A stretch of 57,920 nt of DNA. It comes from Actinoplanes palleronii. GTDB lineage: Bacteria; Actinomycetota; Actinomycetes; Mycobacteriales; Micromonosporaceae. The notes beneath the pieces were generated by a model that was given only the letters and a program-made list of their open reading frames with translations, was not told where the DNA came from and did no database searches. The position numbers and the translations under genes were made by a program. How positions within the stretch are numbered: the first letter of the stretch is position 1; each line of letters starts with the position of its first letter. Positions 1 to 9,015 of this stretch are shown here, piece after piece. The stretch lies in assembly GCF_016862315.1 (NCBI RefSeq), contig NZ_BOMS01000011.1, positions 1-57,920 on the forward strand, read 5' to 3'.

Positions 1-197
1 AAATGGTTGTCCGCGGCGTTGGCACAGTTGCCGGAACAGTCACTCCACCCGGCCGAGAACACCATGTGACTCGCGTCGGTGTCCTCGATCGTGGTCGTGT
101 GGGTCGCGACGCCGGCCTCGGCGGGAGTTACCACAAGGGCACTGGCTGCCACCATCGCCAGCGCGATGAAGGGTGCCGCCCATTTACGTAGGTTCAA
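1..197 (-). CDS. Secreted protein, N-terminal part (cut by window edge)
   Basis: The gene runs off the left edge; about 65 codons are visible. I chose the TTG at 197 because AAAGGA lies about 9 bases upstream and the frame then encodes a textbook signal peptide: N-terminal MNLRKWAAP, a hydrophobic stretch of about 18 residues rich in Ala/Val, then an Ala-rich cleavage region near residues 28-32. The mature start carries a Thr-rich strand followed by a segment with FSAGWSDCSGNC and two cysteines. That D...SH...F.GGW-like pattern resembles galactose-binding/carbohydrate-binding modules of secreted actinobacterial hydrolases, but this is only a resemblance. The start is non-ATG, so the gene is easily missed. 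Confidence 0.6.
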   Translation of the reverse strand, partial: MNLRKWAAPFIALAMVAASALVVTPAEAGVATHTTTIEDTDASHMVFSAGWSDCSGNCANAADNH

Positions 198-333
198 GCT
201 GCTAGATCCTTTATTGACTCTGACTTCACAGGCTGCGAAAAGTCGATGTGGACAACGGCAACACGTAGGCCCGATCTACCGGTGTCTGGTATTTCGCACG
301 TTCATCTGCCGGACCCGGCAACCGCTTTCAGCC

Positions 334-360
334 GGGACTGTCCCCCCGTGGGGCAGTCCC
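334..360. terminator. Hairpin, 7+4 bp stem
   Basis: GGGACTG at 334-340 pairs with CAGTCCC at 354-360, and after a bulged T an inner CCCC pairs with GGGG around a short loop. There is no T-run on either side, so it may be a factor-independent-like terminator of the GC-rich actinobacterial kind, or simply a structured palindrome. No coding gene ends immediately next to it. Confidence 0.4.
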
Positions 361-795
361 GATGGGAAGCAGTTGCCGAAGCCGGGCACACCAGGACGGG
401 CTTGCCGATGAGTGTCCGGACCGGAGCAGACGAAAGCCCTGTGGAATCACTGTGGCCGACCTCAGGGGCAGCTCAGACGTCCCACCTACACCGCCGCGAC
501 CGAGCGGATGACCCCCTCACTGGACGGATCGCCGGCATGATCCAGGCGATCAGTCGCGGGCAGCGGGCGCTTCTCGCTGCCGTCCGCACCGTGTTCACAC
601 GCGGACAGCAGGCGCGGACCGCGTTGAGCGCCGGTATCGCGGGGAGTCGCGGCGGAACCTTCACGCCGTACCCCTGGGGGTGGAAGAAGCGAACCAGGCG
701 GCGCGTGGCGCACAGAAGCCACAGGGGGTTTCCGGGGGTCGCCTACTCGCCGTGGGGAGGAGGAAGAAAGGGGCTGCTCCCCCATTCGGGAGCTT

Positions 796-834
796 CCCGC
801 AGTCCAGGAAGCCGGTGGCGTCCTGGACTGCGGG
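796..834. terminator. Perfect 14-bp inverted repeat
   Basis: CCCGCAGTCCAGGA (796-809) and its exact complement TCCTGGACTGCGGG (821-834) enclose an 11-base loop. It lies about 50 bases beyond the stop of the minus-strand I36-type gene, so the likely role is termination of that transcript. It would fold equally well on the other strand. Confidence 0.55.
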
Positions 835-856
835 ATGGGCCGATCATCTCGATGGG

Positions 857-878
857 CCGGCCACGTTCTGGCGGCCGG
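857..878 (-). terminator. Hairpin directly after the I36-type gene
   Basis: CCGGCC (857-862) and GGCCGG (873-878) form a short GC stem starting three bases past the stop codon at 881-883. Together with the 14-bp repeat at 796-834 it makes a tandem terminator-like arrangement for the minus-strand gene. No U-tract is present. Confidence 0.35.
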
Positions 879-880
879 AT

Positions 881-1423
881 CTAGCCGCAGTTGATGTTGA
901 TCAGGTCGACTCTGTTCTTGGCGGTGCCGAAGTCCGCCAAGGCCTCACCCCTCGCCAGGTCGACGTAGCCGATGTAGGCGTCGACGTCCCAGAGCTGCGA
1001 CGACACGGTGTGGTTGTTGTGGGCGGAGTTGGCCCGGTTGCGCCAACCCCACGTCGCCAGGTCCTGCTGGCCGCAGTCCTGAAGCTTGCCGCGCGGATAG
1101 CCATAGTTGGTCAGGTCGTAGAAGCAGACCCAGTACTGCGGACAGTTCGGTGCGGCCAGCGCTGCCGCGCCGGTGGCGCCGACCTCAGGGGCGAAGTCGA
1201 CGACGAACGCCCCGTTGCCGTAGGTGATCTGGGCCGGCCCGGTCACCTTTCCGGCCGGCGCGCGGTCGAGCTGGTCGCGCATCTGCTGCCGGACGGCGGC
1301 GTTGGGCGCCTTCGCCAGCGCCGCGTCCTGGCTCGGTGCGGCCTGGGCGGCCCCGCCGATCGGAACCGTCAGTCCGGCGAGGACCGCCACGGCGATCAGT
1401 GTCTTCCATGCACGTCGTCTCAC
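881..1423 (-). CDS. Secreted peptidase-inhibitor-like protein (I36 / beta-gamma crystallin type)
   Basis: A 180-residue exported protein. The GTG at 1423 is preferred over longer starts because GGGGG lies 7 bases upstream and the frame then opens with a clean signal peptide (VRRRAWKTL, a hydrophobic core, cleavage near AQA-A). The mature part has a helical region (about residues 35-70) and a C-terminal domain with the motif CPQYWVCFYDLTNYG, plus later cysteines and N/W-rich turns. The YVCxYxxxNYxG pattern is typical of the I36 inhibitor family (Streptomyces metalloprotease inhibitor fold). That family blocks extracellular proteases; whether this member does is an inference. It is transcribed divergently from the MocR regulator with a 130-base shared intergenic region. 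Confidence 0.65.
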   Translation of the reverse strand: MRRRAWKTLIAVAVLAGLTVPIGGAAQAAPSQDAALAKAPNAAVRQQMRDQLDRAPAGKVTGPAQITYGNGAFVVDFAPEVGATGAAALAAPNCPQYWVCFYDLTNYGYPRGKLQDCGQQDLATWGWRNRANSAHNNHTVSSQLWDVDAYIGYVDLARGEALADFGTAKNRVDLININCG

Positions 1424-1553
1424 TTGATACCCCCGTCGTTTCACCAAGTGCCGACCGCTCTCGGCCTGCTGTCGACCACCGTAAAAGTCCTGGTATTCAC
1501 ATCCCAGAGCCAATTCGGGGGCGTCTTGACGGTGCCAGTTAGGATCTACGGGC

Positions 1554-2972
1554 GTGAATGTAGCCGTCCGGCTGGACCGGGCCGCGGGGCTGCTGGCGGG
1601 CCAGATCTATCGGCAGTTGCGCGACGCCGTCCTGGACGGGCGACTGCGCCGCAACGAGGCATTGCCGTCCAGCCGGGAGTTGGCCGAGCAGCTGAAGGTC
1701 TCGCGCAACACCGTGACGGCTGCCTACGACCGGCTGGTCGCCGAGGGTTACCTGACCAGCCGGGCCGGTGCTGGGACCTTCGTCACCACACTGTCCCTGA
1801 TGGAACCGGTCCTGTCTCAGCTGCCGTCCGGCCCGCTCACCCCCCGCGCGGCGCTGCAGTCGATGCCGGTGCCGCCCGATTTCGGGACGGCTCCGGAATT
1901 CGACTTCCGGGTCGGTGCGCCCGACGCGCGGCTGTTCCCGTACGCGGCCTGGCGCCGCCTTCTGGCCGACCAGTTCCGGCTGTCGGCGGTGGGCACCGGA
2001 ATGCCCGTCGAGCCGGCCGGCCATTTCGGGCTCCGTACCGCCATTGCCCGGCACCTTCGGACGGCCCGGTTCATCGAGACGAATCCGCAGGATGTGCTGG
2101 TGACCTGCGGAGTGCAGCAAGCACTCGACCTGATCGGGCGGGTGCTGCTCGAACCCGGCGCCACGGCGGCGGTCGAGGAACCGGGCTACGCGCCGCCGAG
2201 GCTGGTGTGGGAGGCGCAGGGCGCCCGGGTGATCGGTGTACCGATCGACGAGCAGGGCCTGATCGTCGACGCGCTGCCCGCCGACGCACGGCTGGTCTAC
2301 GTGACGCCGTCGCACCAGTACCCGACTGGTGTGGCCCTGTCGTTGCGGCGCCGTGTCGAGCTGCTCGCGTGGGCGCAACGGCACGACGCGGCGATCGTCG
2401 AGGACGACTATGACAGCGAGTTCCGCTACACCGAACAGCAGTTGGAGCCCTTGCGCAGCCTCGACCGCAGTGGCCGCGTCCTCTACGTGGGGTCGTTCTC
2501 GAAGGTACTGCTGCCCACGCTGCGGCTCGGCTTCCTGCTGCATCCGCCGTCGCTGCGGCATGCCCTGCACGCCGCCAAATTCCTCACCGACTGGCACACC
2601 GGCCTGCCGATTCAGGCCGCCATGGCGGATTTCGTGGAGCAGGGCGTCTTCGCCCAGCACCTACGGCGGGTCCGCCGCGTGTACCGGCAGCGCCACGAAC
2701 GCATCGCGGCCGCGCTCGCCGGCCCGCTGTCGGCGCATTTCACGGCTGTGCCGTCCACGGCCGGCCTTCACCTGAGCGCGACGGTGCGGGAGGCCACCGT
2801 TGCCGACGCGCTCGTCCGGGCCCAGGCAGCCGGCATCGGGGTGGCGGGCTTTTCGGAAATCGCCACCGCGGCACCCGACTCGCCGGGCATCGTCTTCGGG
2901 TACGGCATGATCGACGCGCGCCGCATCGACGAGGGACTGGCCCGGCTTCATCAGTGTTTGGACGCCGCTTAG
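1554..2972 (+). CDS. MocR-type regulator (GntR HTH fused to PLP aminotransferase fold)
   Basis: A 472-residue protein with the normal MocR layout. Residues about 12-78 form a GntR winged helix (LPSSRELAEQLKVSRNTV then GYLTSRAGAGTFV). Residues about 115-470 are a class-I aminotransferase-like domain with EDDYDSEFRY, TPSHQYPTG and the PLP lysine K317 in the SFSK motif. Members sense PLP or an amino compound and regulate a neighbouring gene, often one transcribed divergently. GTG start at 1554 with AGGA nine bases upstream. No pdxS/pdxT or GABA gene is adjacent, so I do not call it PdxR or GabR. The only divergent neighbour is the secreted inhibitor gene, a possible target. Confidence 0.85.
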   Translation: MNVAVRLDRAAGLLAGQIYRQLRDAVLDGRLRRNEALPSSRELAEQLKVSRNTVTAAYDRLVAEGYLTSRAGAGTFVTTLSLMEPVLSQLPSGPLTPRAALQSMPVPPDFGTAPEFDFRVGAPDARLFPYAAWRRLLADQFRLSAVGTGMPVEPAGHFGLRTAIARHLRTARFIETNPQDVLVTCGVQQALDLIGRVLLEPGATAAVEEPGYAPPRLVWEAQGARVIGVPIDEQGLIVDALPADARLVYVTPSHQYPTGVALSLRRRVELLAWAQRHDAAIVEDDYDSEFRYTEQQLEPLRSLDRSGRVLYVGSFSKVLLPTLRLGFLLHPPSLRHALHAAKFLTDWHTGLPIQAAMADFVEQGVFAQHLRRVRRVYRQRHERIAAALAGPLSAHFTAVPSTAGLHLSATVREATVADALVRAQAAGIGVAGFSEIATAAPDSPGIVFGYGMIDARRIDEGLARLHQCLDAA

Positions 2973-3065
2973 GACCAGTACCGTGTCCGGGCTCACCGGC
3001 TGGTCACTCCTGCCACGCATGTACCGGGTTCTGGCACGGCACAGGGTGTCGACCGCCGTCTTGAC

Positions 3066-3284
3066 GTGCGCGAAGTCGAGCACGACCAGCGGCACGGATT
3101 GGTACTGTCCACGGTAGCCGCCCTGGTGCCCGGCGACACGGTCGTCCTGGTCGCCTCACACGCGCTCCGCCCGGTCCTCGCGGAGATCGGCGACCGCTTC
3201 GGCGCACAGATCGACGCCCGGTGGCTGCAGTCCGGGCCTGAGATGTGGCAGATCCGCCTGGAACGGGTTGCGGAGCCAGCCTGA
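3066..3284 (+). CDS. DUF2249 (TusA-like) small protein
   Basis: A 72-residue protein matching the DUF2249 pattern: REVEHDQRHGLV at the start, a PGDTVVLVASH strand in the middle, then WLQSGPEMWQIRLERV at the end. DUF2249 proteins are TusA-like alpha/beta folds often found with hemerythrin and nitrogen-oxide genes, as here. The only in-frame start is the GTG at 3066, which leaves out the usual L-D before V-R; the frame upstream is open and coding-like (TCC-VLD) but has no accepted start codon. Either the N terminus is slightly shortened or a CTG start is used. It sits 175 bases before narK. Confidence 0.6.
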   Translation: MREVEHDQRHGLVLSTVAALVPGDTVVLVASHALRPVLAEIGDRFGAQIDARWLQSGPEMWQIRLERVAEPA

Positions 3285-3459
3285 ACCTCGTTCGGCGAAC
3301 CGAATCTCACCTGGTGCCGGGCTATCCGACCCACGCGACTGGGGACCAACGGCCCTGCTCCCGGGGCTTGAGAGCCTGAATCCTGACCGAGGCGTCATAT
3401 CGGACGGCCTGAGTCGATGACATCGATACCAGCGACGCGAACGAGACGTGGAGACGACG

Positions 3460-4731
3460 ATGAGTAGAGGACAACCCAGCGCTGGTACGCACGGCGCCGT
3501 ACCAGCGACTGGGACGGGACGGCAGCGGGTGGTGACGCTCGTCCTGGCCGCCGTCGGGTTCGCGGTCAATTTCTGGGCCTGGGCGCTGCTGAGCCCGCTG
3601 GCACCCAGGTTCAAGGATGTTCTCCAACTCGGCGCGTTCCAGCAAGCTCTCTTGGTCGCGGTGCCGGTCGTCGTCGGTTCCGTGGGTCGGATCCCGGTCG
3701 GTGCGCTGACCGACCGGTTCGGCGGACGGGTCATGTTCCCGCTGGTCTCCTTGACCACCATCGTCCCGGTGCTCTATCTGGGCCTGTCCGGGCACTCGTC
3801 GTTCACCGGACTGCTGGTCGGCGGGTTCTTCCTCGGCATCGGCGGCACCGCGTTCGCCATCGGCGTACCGGTCGTCAACGCCTGGTTCCCGCCCCAGCGC
3901 AGGGGTCTGGCGATCGGGCTGTTCGGCGTCGGCATGGGCGGCACCGCGATCAGCGCGCTGACCACTGTCAAACTCGTCACCGCCCACGGCATCGCCACCC
4001 CGTTCATCGTCACCGCGATCGCCCTGGCCAGCTACGCCGCGCTGACGGCGCTGCTGTTACGTGACGCGCCCGGCCGAATCGTGCCGACCGAGGCGCTGGT
4101 GCAGCGGCTGGCGGACACCGCACGGCTGCGGATCACGTGGCAGGCGGCAGCTCTGTACGCGGTCCTGTTCGGCGGCTATGTCGCGTTCTCGGTCTACCTT
4201 CCGGCCTATCTGAAGGCCGCCTACGGGCTGGCCCCGGCCGACGCGGCCAACCGGATGGCCGGGTTCGTGCTGCTCGCCGTGGTGATGCGCCCGGTCGGCG
4301 GCTGGTTGTCCGACCGGCTCGGCCCCACCCGTGTCCTTGCCTCGGCGCTCGCCGTCGTGGTCGTCGGGGCGGCCACCGCGGCGTTCACCCCGAACCTCGC
4401 GCCGTTGGGCACGATCGCGTTCCTGGCCATGGCGGCGGCGCTCGGCACCGGTAGCGGCGCGACCTTCGCGCTGGTCGCCCTGCTGGCACCGCAGAACAAG
4501 GTCGGCTCGGTCACCGGCATCGTGGGCGCCGCAGGCGGCCTCGGCGGGTTCGTCCCACCGCTGATCATGGGTGCCCTGTACGAGCAGTACGACTCGTACG
4601 CCTTCGGCCTGGCCGCCCTCGCGTTCGTCGCCCTCGCCGCGCTGGCATTGACGGTGACCGCTGTCGCCAAAAGCGTCGGCCTATCGACCGACCGGGGCAC
4701 CACGGTCAACGGGAGCACCGCCCATGTGTGA
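3460..4731 (+). CDS. narK: Nitrate/nitrite transporter of the NarK (NNP, MFS) family
   Basis: A 423-residue major facilitator protein with about 12 hydrophobic segments. The first loop carries PVGALTDRFGGRVMFP (MFS motif A). The nitrate-signature region GIGGTAFAIGVPVVNAWFPP followed by RRGLAIGLFGVGMGG is typical of the NarK/NasA nitrate-nitrite porters; a second glycine-rich signature occurs in the C-terminal half (SGATFALVALLAP...GIVGAAGGLGG). It would import nitrate and/or export nitrite across the cytoplasmic membrane for the adjacent nitrate reductase. I chose ATG 3460 because GGAG lies six bases upstream; the GTG at 3448 has no such site. Its end overlaps the hemerythrin gene by eight bases. 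Confidence 0.88.
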   Translation: MSRGQPSAGTHGAVPATGTGRQRVVTLVLAAVGFAVNFWAWALLSPLAPRFKDVLQLGAFQQALLVAVPVVVGSVGRIPVGALTDRFGGRVMFPLVSLTTIVPVLYLGLSGHSSFTGLLVGGFFLGIGGTAFAIGVPVVNAWFPPQRRGLAIGLFGVGMGGTAISALTTVKLVTAHGIATPFIVTAIALASYAALTALLLRDAPGRIVPTEALVQRLADTARLRITWQAAALYAVLFGGYVAFSVYLPAYLKAAYGLAPADAANRMAGFVLLAVVMRPVGGWLSDRLGPTRVLASALAVVVVGAATAAFTPNLAPLGTIAFLAMAAALGTGSGATFALVALLAPQNKVGSVTGIVGAAGGLGGFVPPLIMGALYEQYDSYAFGLAALAFVALAALALTVTAVAKSVGLSTDRGTTVNGSTAHV

Positions 4732-5197
4732 GTACTGCGGCTGCCAGGCCATAACCGCCATCGACGATCTGACCCGCGAACATGACCTGGTCGTCAACCT
4801 CATCGGCGAAATCCGCGGCGCCCATGCGGCGACCGACAATGCGCGCATGGCAGAACTGGCCTGCCGGATCACGGCCGTCCTCGAGCCGCACACGCAGGTC
4901 GAGGAGCACGGCCTGTTCCCGGCGCTGGCCGCTGATTTCCCTGATCACGTCACGGCCTTGCTGGCCGACCACCGGCACATCGAAGCGGTGCTCGGTGAAG
5001 CCGCGCACGGAACGCCCACCGACCCGGCCTGGGCCGGCCGGCTTATCGCCACCCTGGAACTGCTCCGCGAGCACATCCTCAAAGAGCAGGACGGCGTCTT
5101 CCCGGCCGCGCTCGCCAATCTGAACCCGGACGACTGGGACGCTATCGACACCATCCGCACGAGGGTCGGCACTCTGCTGCCCGCTCCCTGCCACTGA
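4724..5197 (+). CDS. Hemerythrin-like (HHE) domain protein
   Basis: A 157-residue protein beginning with MCEYCGC, a short cysteine-rich N terminus. The remainder is a four-helix hemerythrin-like bundle: a first His in TREHDLV, HTQVEEHGLFPAL, then ADHRHIEAVL, and HILKEQDGVFPAAL at the end. These His/Glu positions fit the di-iron ligands of HHE proteins, which bind O2 or NO. It overlaps the end of narK and precedes narG by 55 bases, so a role in oxygen/NO sensing or detoxification linked to nitrate respiration is plausible but not shown. Confidence 0.8.
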   Translation: MCEYCGCQAITAIDDLTREHDLVVNLIGEIRGAHAATDNARMAELACRITAVLEPHTQVEEHGLFPALAADFPDHVTALLADHRHIEAVLGEAAHGTPTDPAWAGRLIATLELLREHILKEQDGVFPAALANLNPDDWDAIDTIRTRVGTLLPAPCH

Positions 5198-5252
5198 CCC
5201 TGACCGTCGTACGCCGAACCGCGCATCGGCGCGACGAGGAGATGTCCAGCTC

Positions 5253-8200
5253 ATGACGCCCAGCCAGAACGCCCGCGACAACACCGGCAGTTCGGGACAC
5301 CCTGATCAGCCGGGTTTGGACGGTCCGCTGAGCGAGGCCCTGGTGCGTACCCGTCGCTACCTCACCAAGGGCACGGTCTCCGATGACCTCCGGACGCTGA
5401 CGAAGCAGGGTGGCCGGCAGGCCGACGACTTCTATCGGGACCGGTGGAGTCACGACAAGGTGGTCCGCTCGACTCACGGGGTGAACTGCACCGGGTCCTG
5501 TTCGTGGAAGGTCTACGTCAAGGACGGCATCATCACCTGGGAGACCCAGCAGACCGATTACCCGTCGGTCGGTCCGGATTCCCCGGAGTACGAGCCCCGC
5601 GGCTGCCCCCGCGGTGCGGCGTTCTCCTGGTACACCTACTCGCCGACCCGGGTCCGCTATCCCTACGTGCGCGGCGTCCTTCTCCAGATGTTCCGCGAGG
5701 CCAAGAGCCAGCACGACGGTGATCCGGTACGCGCGTGGGAGCACATCGTGGAGAATCCGCGGCGGGCGAAGGCCTACAAGTCCGCCCGCGGCAAGGGTGG
5801 CCTCGTGCGCGCCACCTGGGAGGAGGCGTGCGAGATCATCGCCGCCGCGCACGTGCACACGATCAAGAAGTACGGCCCCGACCGGGTGGCCGGCTTCTCG
5901 CCCATTCCGGCGATGTCGATGGTCTCGCACGCGTCGGGGGCACGCTTCATCAACTTGGTCGGTGGCTCGATGCTGAGCTTCTACGACTGGTACGCCGACC
6001 TCCCGGTCGCCTCCCCGCAGGTCTTCGGCGACCAGACCGACGTTCCCGAGTCGGGTGACTGGTGGAACGCCGGCTACCTGATCATGTGGGGCTCCAACCT
6101 GCCGGTCACCCGCACCCCCGACGCGCACTGGATGACCGAGGCCCGCTACCGCGGCCAGAAGGTGATCGCGGTCGCTCCCGACTACGCCGACAACGTGAAG
6201 TTCGCCGACGAGTGGCTGCCCGCCAAGCCGGGCACCGACGGCGCGCTGGCCATGGCGATGGGCCACGTCGTACTCAAGGAATTCTTCGTCGACCGGCAGA
6301 CGCCGTACTTCACCGAGTACGTGAAGACCTACACCGACCTGCCGTACCTGGTGCGGCTCGACGATGCCGGTGACGGTGCGTTCACCGCGGGCAAGTTCCT
6401 GACGGCCGCCGATCTGGCCTCCGCCGACGCGGCACAGGAGAACGCCGCCTTCAAGACCGTTCTCATCGACGCGCGCACCGGTGAGCCGGTCGTCCCGAAC
6501 GGTTCGCTCGGTCACCGCTTCGGCGACGCCGGGATCGGCCGGTGGAACCTCGAACTCGGTGATGTCGATCCGCTGCTCTCGCTGCTCGACGGCGCCGAGC
6601 AGACCGTTCTGGTGCGGATGCCACGCTTCGACACCGCGGACGGAGCGGCCGCTGACCTGCCCCGCGGCGTCCCGGTCCGCCGTGTCGACGGGCACCTGGT
6701 CACGACGGTCTTCGACCTGCTGCTCGCCCAGTACGGCGTCGGCCGTGACGGCCTGCCGGGGCAATGGGCCCGCGGCTACGACGACGCGGACGCGCCGTAC
6801 ACCCCCGCGTGGCAGGAGGTGATCACCGGTGTCCCGGCCGCTACGGCTGCCCGGATCGGGCGGGAGTTCGCCGCGAACGCCGAGGAGTCACGGGGCCGTT
6901 CGATGATCGTCATGGGGGCCGGCACGAACCACTGGTTCCACTCGGACACGATCTACCGGGCGTTTCTGACCCTGACCAACCTGACCGGGTGCCAGGGCGT
7001 CAACGGCGGCGGGTGGGCGCACTACGTCGGGCAGGAGAAGGTCCGCCCGATCACGGGCTACACGCAGATCGCGAACGCCCTCGACTGGAACCGGCCGCCC
7101 CGCAACATGATCCAGACGGCTTTCTGGTACCTGCACACCAACCAGTTCCGGTACGACCAGTTCGGCGCCGACACCCTCTCCGCCACCACCGGCAAGGGGC
7201 AGCTGGCAGGCAAGTCCACGGCCGATGTGATCGCCCAGAGCGCGCGGATGGGCTGGATGCCGTCGTACCCCACGTTCGACCGCAACCCGCTCGACCTCGC
7301 CGATGATGCGGCCGCCGCCGGCAAACCGGTGGGCGCGTACGTCGTGGAGCAGCTCAAGTCCGGCGAGCTCGATTTCGCCGGCGAGGACCCGGACGCACCG
7401 CAGAACTACCCGCGCATCCTGTCGATCTGGCGGGCCAACCTGCTCGGCTCGTCCGGAAAAGGCAACGAGTACTTCCTCAAGCACCTGCTCGGCACCGACT
7501 CGTCGGTGCGGGCGACCGAGACGCCGGCGCACCAGCGCCCGGTCGACGTGACCTGGCGCGACGAGGCGCCCGAGGGCAAGCTCGACCTGCTCATGACGAT
7601 CGACTTCCGGCAGACCAGCACCACGATCTTCTCCGACGTCGTTCTCCCAGCGGCGACCTGGTACGAGAAGCACGACCTCAACACCACCGACATGCATCCC
7701 TTCGTGCACTCCTTCAACCCGGCGATCGCACCGCCGTGGCAGACCCGGACCGACTGGGACGCCTGGCAGAGCATCGCGGCGAAGTTCAGCGAGCTCGCCG
7801 CCGTCCACCTCGGCGTACGCAAGGACGTCGTCGCGGTCCCCCTCACCCACGACACGGCGGACGCGATGGCCAACCCGCACGGCGTCGTGCGTGACTGGAA
7901 GAAGGGCGAGTGCGAGCCGATCCCCGGCGTCACCATGCCCAAACTCGTCGAGGTCGAACGCGACTACGGCGCGATCGCCGAGAAGATGAACGCGCTCGGC
8001 CCCCTGGTCGACACCCTCGGCGCCACCACCAAGGGCGTCACCTTCGAGCTGGGAGCGCAGGTCGACTACCTGCGGCGCAAGAACGGCGCCGTGCGTGGTG
8101 GCGTGGCCGACGGGCGACCGTCGCTGAAGAAGGACGTCAACGTCTGTGAGGCGATCCTGGCCATGTCCGGGACCACCAACGGGCAGCTGGCCACTCAGGG

Positions 8201-9014
8201 GTTCACAACGCTCGAGAAGCGCACCGGGGTCCGGCTGGCCGACCTCGCCGAGGAACACGAGGGCAAGCAGATCACCTTCGCCGACACCCAGGGCCCCCCG
8301 GTGCCGGTGATCACCTCACCGGAGTGGTCGGGCTCCGAGTCCGGCGGGCGACGCTACTCGCCGTTCACCATCAACGTGGAGCGCAAGAAGCCTTGGCACA
8401 CCCTGACCGGCCGGATGCACTTCTACCTCGATCACGACTGGATGACCGAGCTCGGTGAGGGCCTGCCCGTCTACCGGCCACCGCTCAACATGGCGGCGCT
8501 GTTCTCGGAACCGTCGCTCGGCAACGTCTCCGACGGGGCGGGAGCCGGCGAGGTGGAGGGGCTCACGGTGCGGTACCTGACCCCGCACAACAAGTGGTCC
8601 ATCCACTCGGAGTACCAGGACAACCTGTTCATGCTGTCGCTCTCACGCGGGGGCCAGAACATCTGGATGAGTGACCGGGACGCGGCCAAGGTCGGCATCA
8701 AGGACAACGACTGGATCGAAGCGGTCAACCGCAACGGGGTCGTGGTCGCCCGGGCCATCGTGTCGCACCGGATGCCCGAGGGCACGGTGTACATGTACCA
8801 CGCACAGGACAGGTTGATCGACGTACCGATCGCCGAGACCTCCGGCAAACGAGGCGGCATCCACAACTCTCTGACCCGGATCCTGGTGAAGCCGTCACAC
8901 ATCATCGGCGGCTACGCCCAGCTCACGTTCGCGTTCAACTACCTGGGCCCGACCGGCAACCAGCGCGACGAGGTCACGGTCATCCGCAAGCGCTCACAGA
9001 ACGTGGAGTACTGA
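5253..9014 (+). CDS. narG: Respiratory nitrate reductase alpha subunit (NarG)
   Basis: The 1253-residue molybdopterin subunit of membrane-bound nitrate reductase, normal length for NarG. The FS0 iron-sulfur motif is complete: H75, C79, C83 and C118 in HGVNCTGSC...RGCPRGA. The molybdenum-site region is present (WNAGYLIMWGSNLPVTRTPDAH), and the C-terminal molybdopterin-dinucleotide-binding region reads LTPHNKWSIHSEYQDN. The enzyme reduces nitrate to nitrite at the cytoplasmic face using quinol electrons delivered by NarH and NarI. GAGGAG is upstream of the ATG, at somewhat long spacing. narH begins one base after the stop. No twin-arginine-like leader of the archaeal type is seen, so cytoplasmic orientation is expected. 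Confidence 0.97.
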   Translation: MTPSQNARDNTGSSGHPDQPGLDGPLSEALVRTRRYLTKGTVSDDLRTLTKQGGRQADDFYRDRWSHDKVVRSTHGVNCTGSCSWKVYVKDGIITWETQQTDYPSVGPDSPEYEPRGCPRGAAFSWYTYSPTRVRYPYVRGVLLQMFREAKSQHDGDPVRAWEHIVENPRRAKAYKSARGKGGLVRATWEEACEIIAAAHVHTIKKYGPDRVAGFSPIPAMSMVSHASGARFINLVGGSMLSFYDWYADLPVASPQVFGDQTDVPESGDWWNAGYLIMWGSNLPVTRTPDAHWMTEARYRGQKVIAVAPDYADNVKFADEWLPAKPGTDGALAMAMGHVVLKEFFVDRQTPYFTEYVKTYTDLPYLVRLDDAGDGAFTAGKFLTAADLASADAAQENAAFKTVLIDARTGEPVVPNGSLGHRFGDAGIGRWNLELGDVDPLLSLLDGAEQTVLVRMPRFDTADGAAADLPRGVPVRRVDGHLVTTVFDLLLAQYGVGRDGLPGQWARGYDDADAPYTPAWQEVITGVPAATAARIGREFAANAEESRGRSMIVMGAGTNHWFHSDTIYRAFLTLTNLTGCQGVNGGGWAHYVGQEKVRPITGYTQIANALDWNRPPRNMIQTAFWYLHTNQFRYDQFGADTLSATTGKGQLAGKSTADVIAQSARMGWMPSYPTFDRNPLDLADDAAAAGKPVGAYVVEQLKSGELDFAGEDPDAPQNYPRILSIWRANLLGSSGKGNEYFLKHLLGTDSSVRATETPAHQRPVDVTWRDEAPEGKLDLLMTIDFRQTSTTIFSDVVLPAATWYEKHDLNTTDMHPFVHSFNPAIAPPWQTRTDWDAWQSIAAKFSELAAVHLGVRKDVVAVPLTHDTADAMANPHGVVRDWKKGECEPIPGVTMPKLVEVERDYGAIAEKMNALGPLVDTLGATTKGVTFELGAQVDYLRRKNGAVRGGVADGRPSLKKDVNVCEAILAMSGTTNGQLATQGFTTLEKRTGVRLADLAEEHEGKQITFADTQGPPVPVITSPEWSGSESGGRRYSPFTINVERKKPWHTLTGRMHFYLDHDWMTELGEGLPVYRPPLNMAALFSEPSLGNVSDGAGAGEVEGLTVRYLTPHNKWSIHSEYQDNLFMLSLSRGGQNIWMSDRDAAKVGIKDNDWIEAVNRNGVVVARAIVSHRMPEGTVYMYHAQDRLIDVPIAETSGKRGGIHNSLTRILVKPSHIIGGYAQLTFAFNYLGPTGNQRDEVTVIRKRSQNVEY

Positions 9015-9015
9015 C

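Larger units (their letters stand above)
198..856. other. Gene-poor intergenic stretch (about 660 bases)
   Basis: No frame here shows a recognisable protein, a ribosome-binding site with a sensible start, or a tRNA. Several long open frames exist on both strands but they are Arg/Pro-rich, as expected from GC-rich noncoding DNA. The stretch should contain the promoter of the secreted-protein gene on its left side and two strong inverted repeats listed separately. Confidence 0.6.

Noticed and set aside
680..2413. Plus-strand frame of 577 codons across the I36-type gene and into the MocR gene
   Set aside because: It overlaps two well-supported genes out of phase and changes composition at their borders; no recognisable domain.
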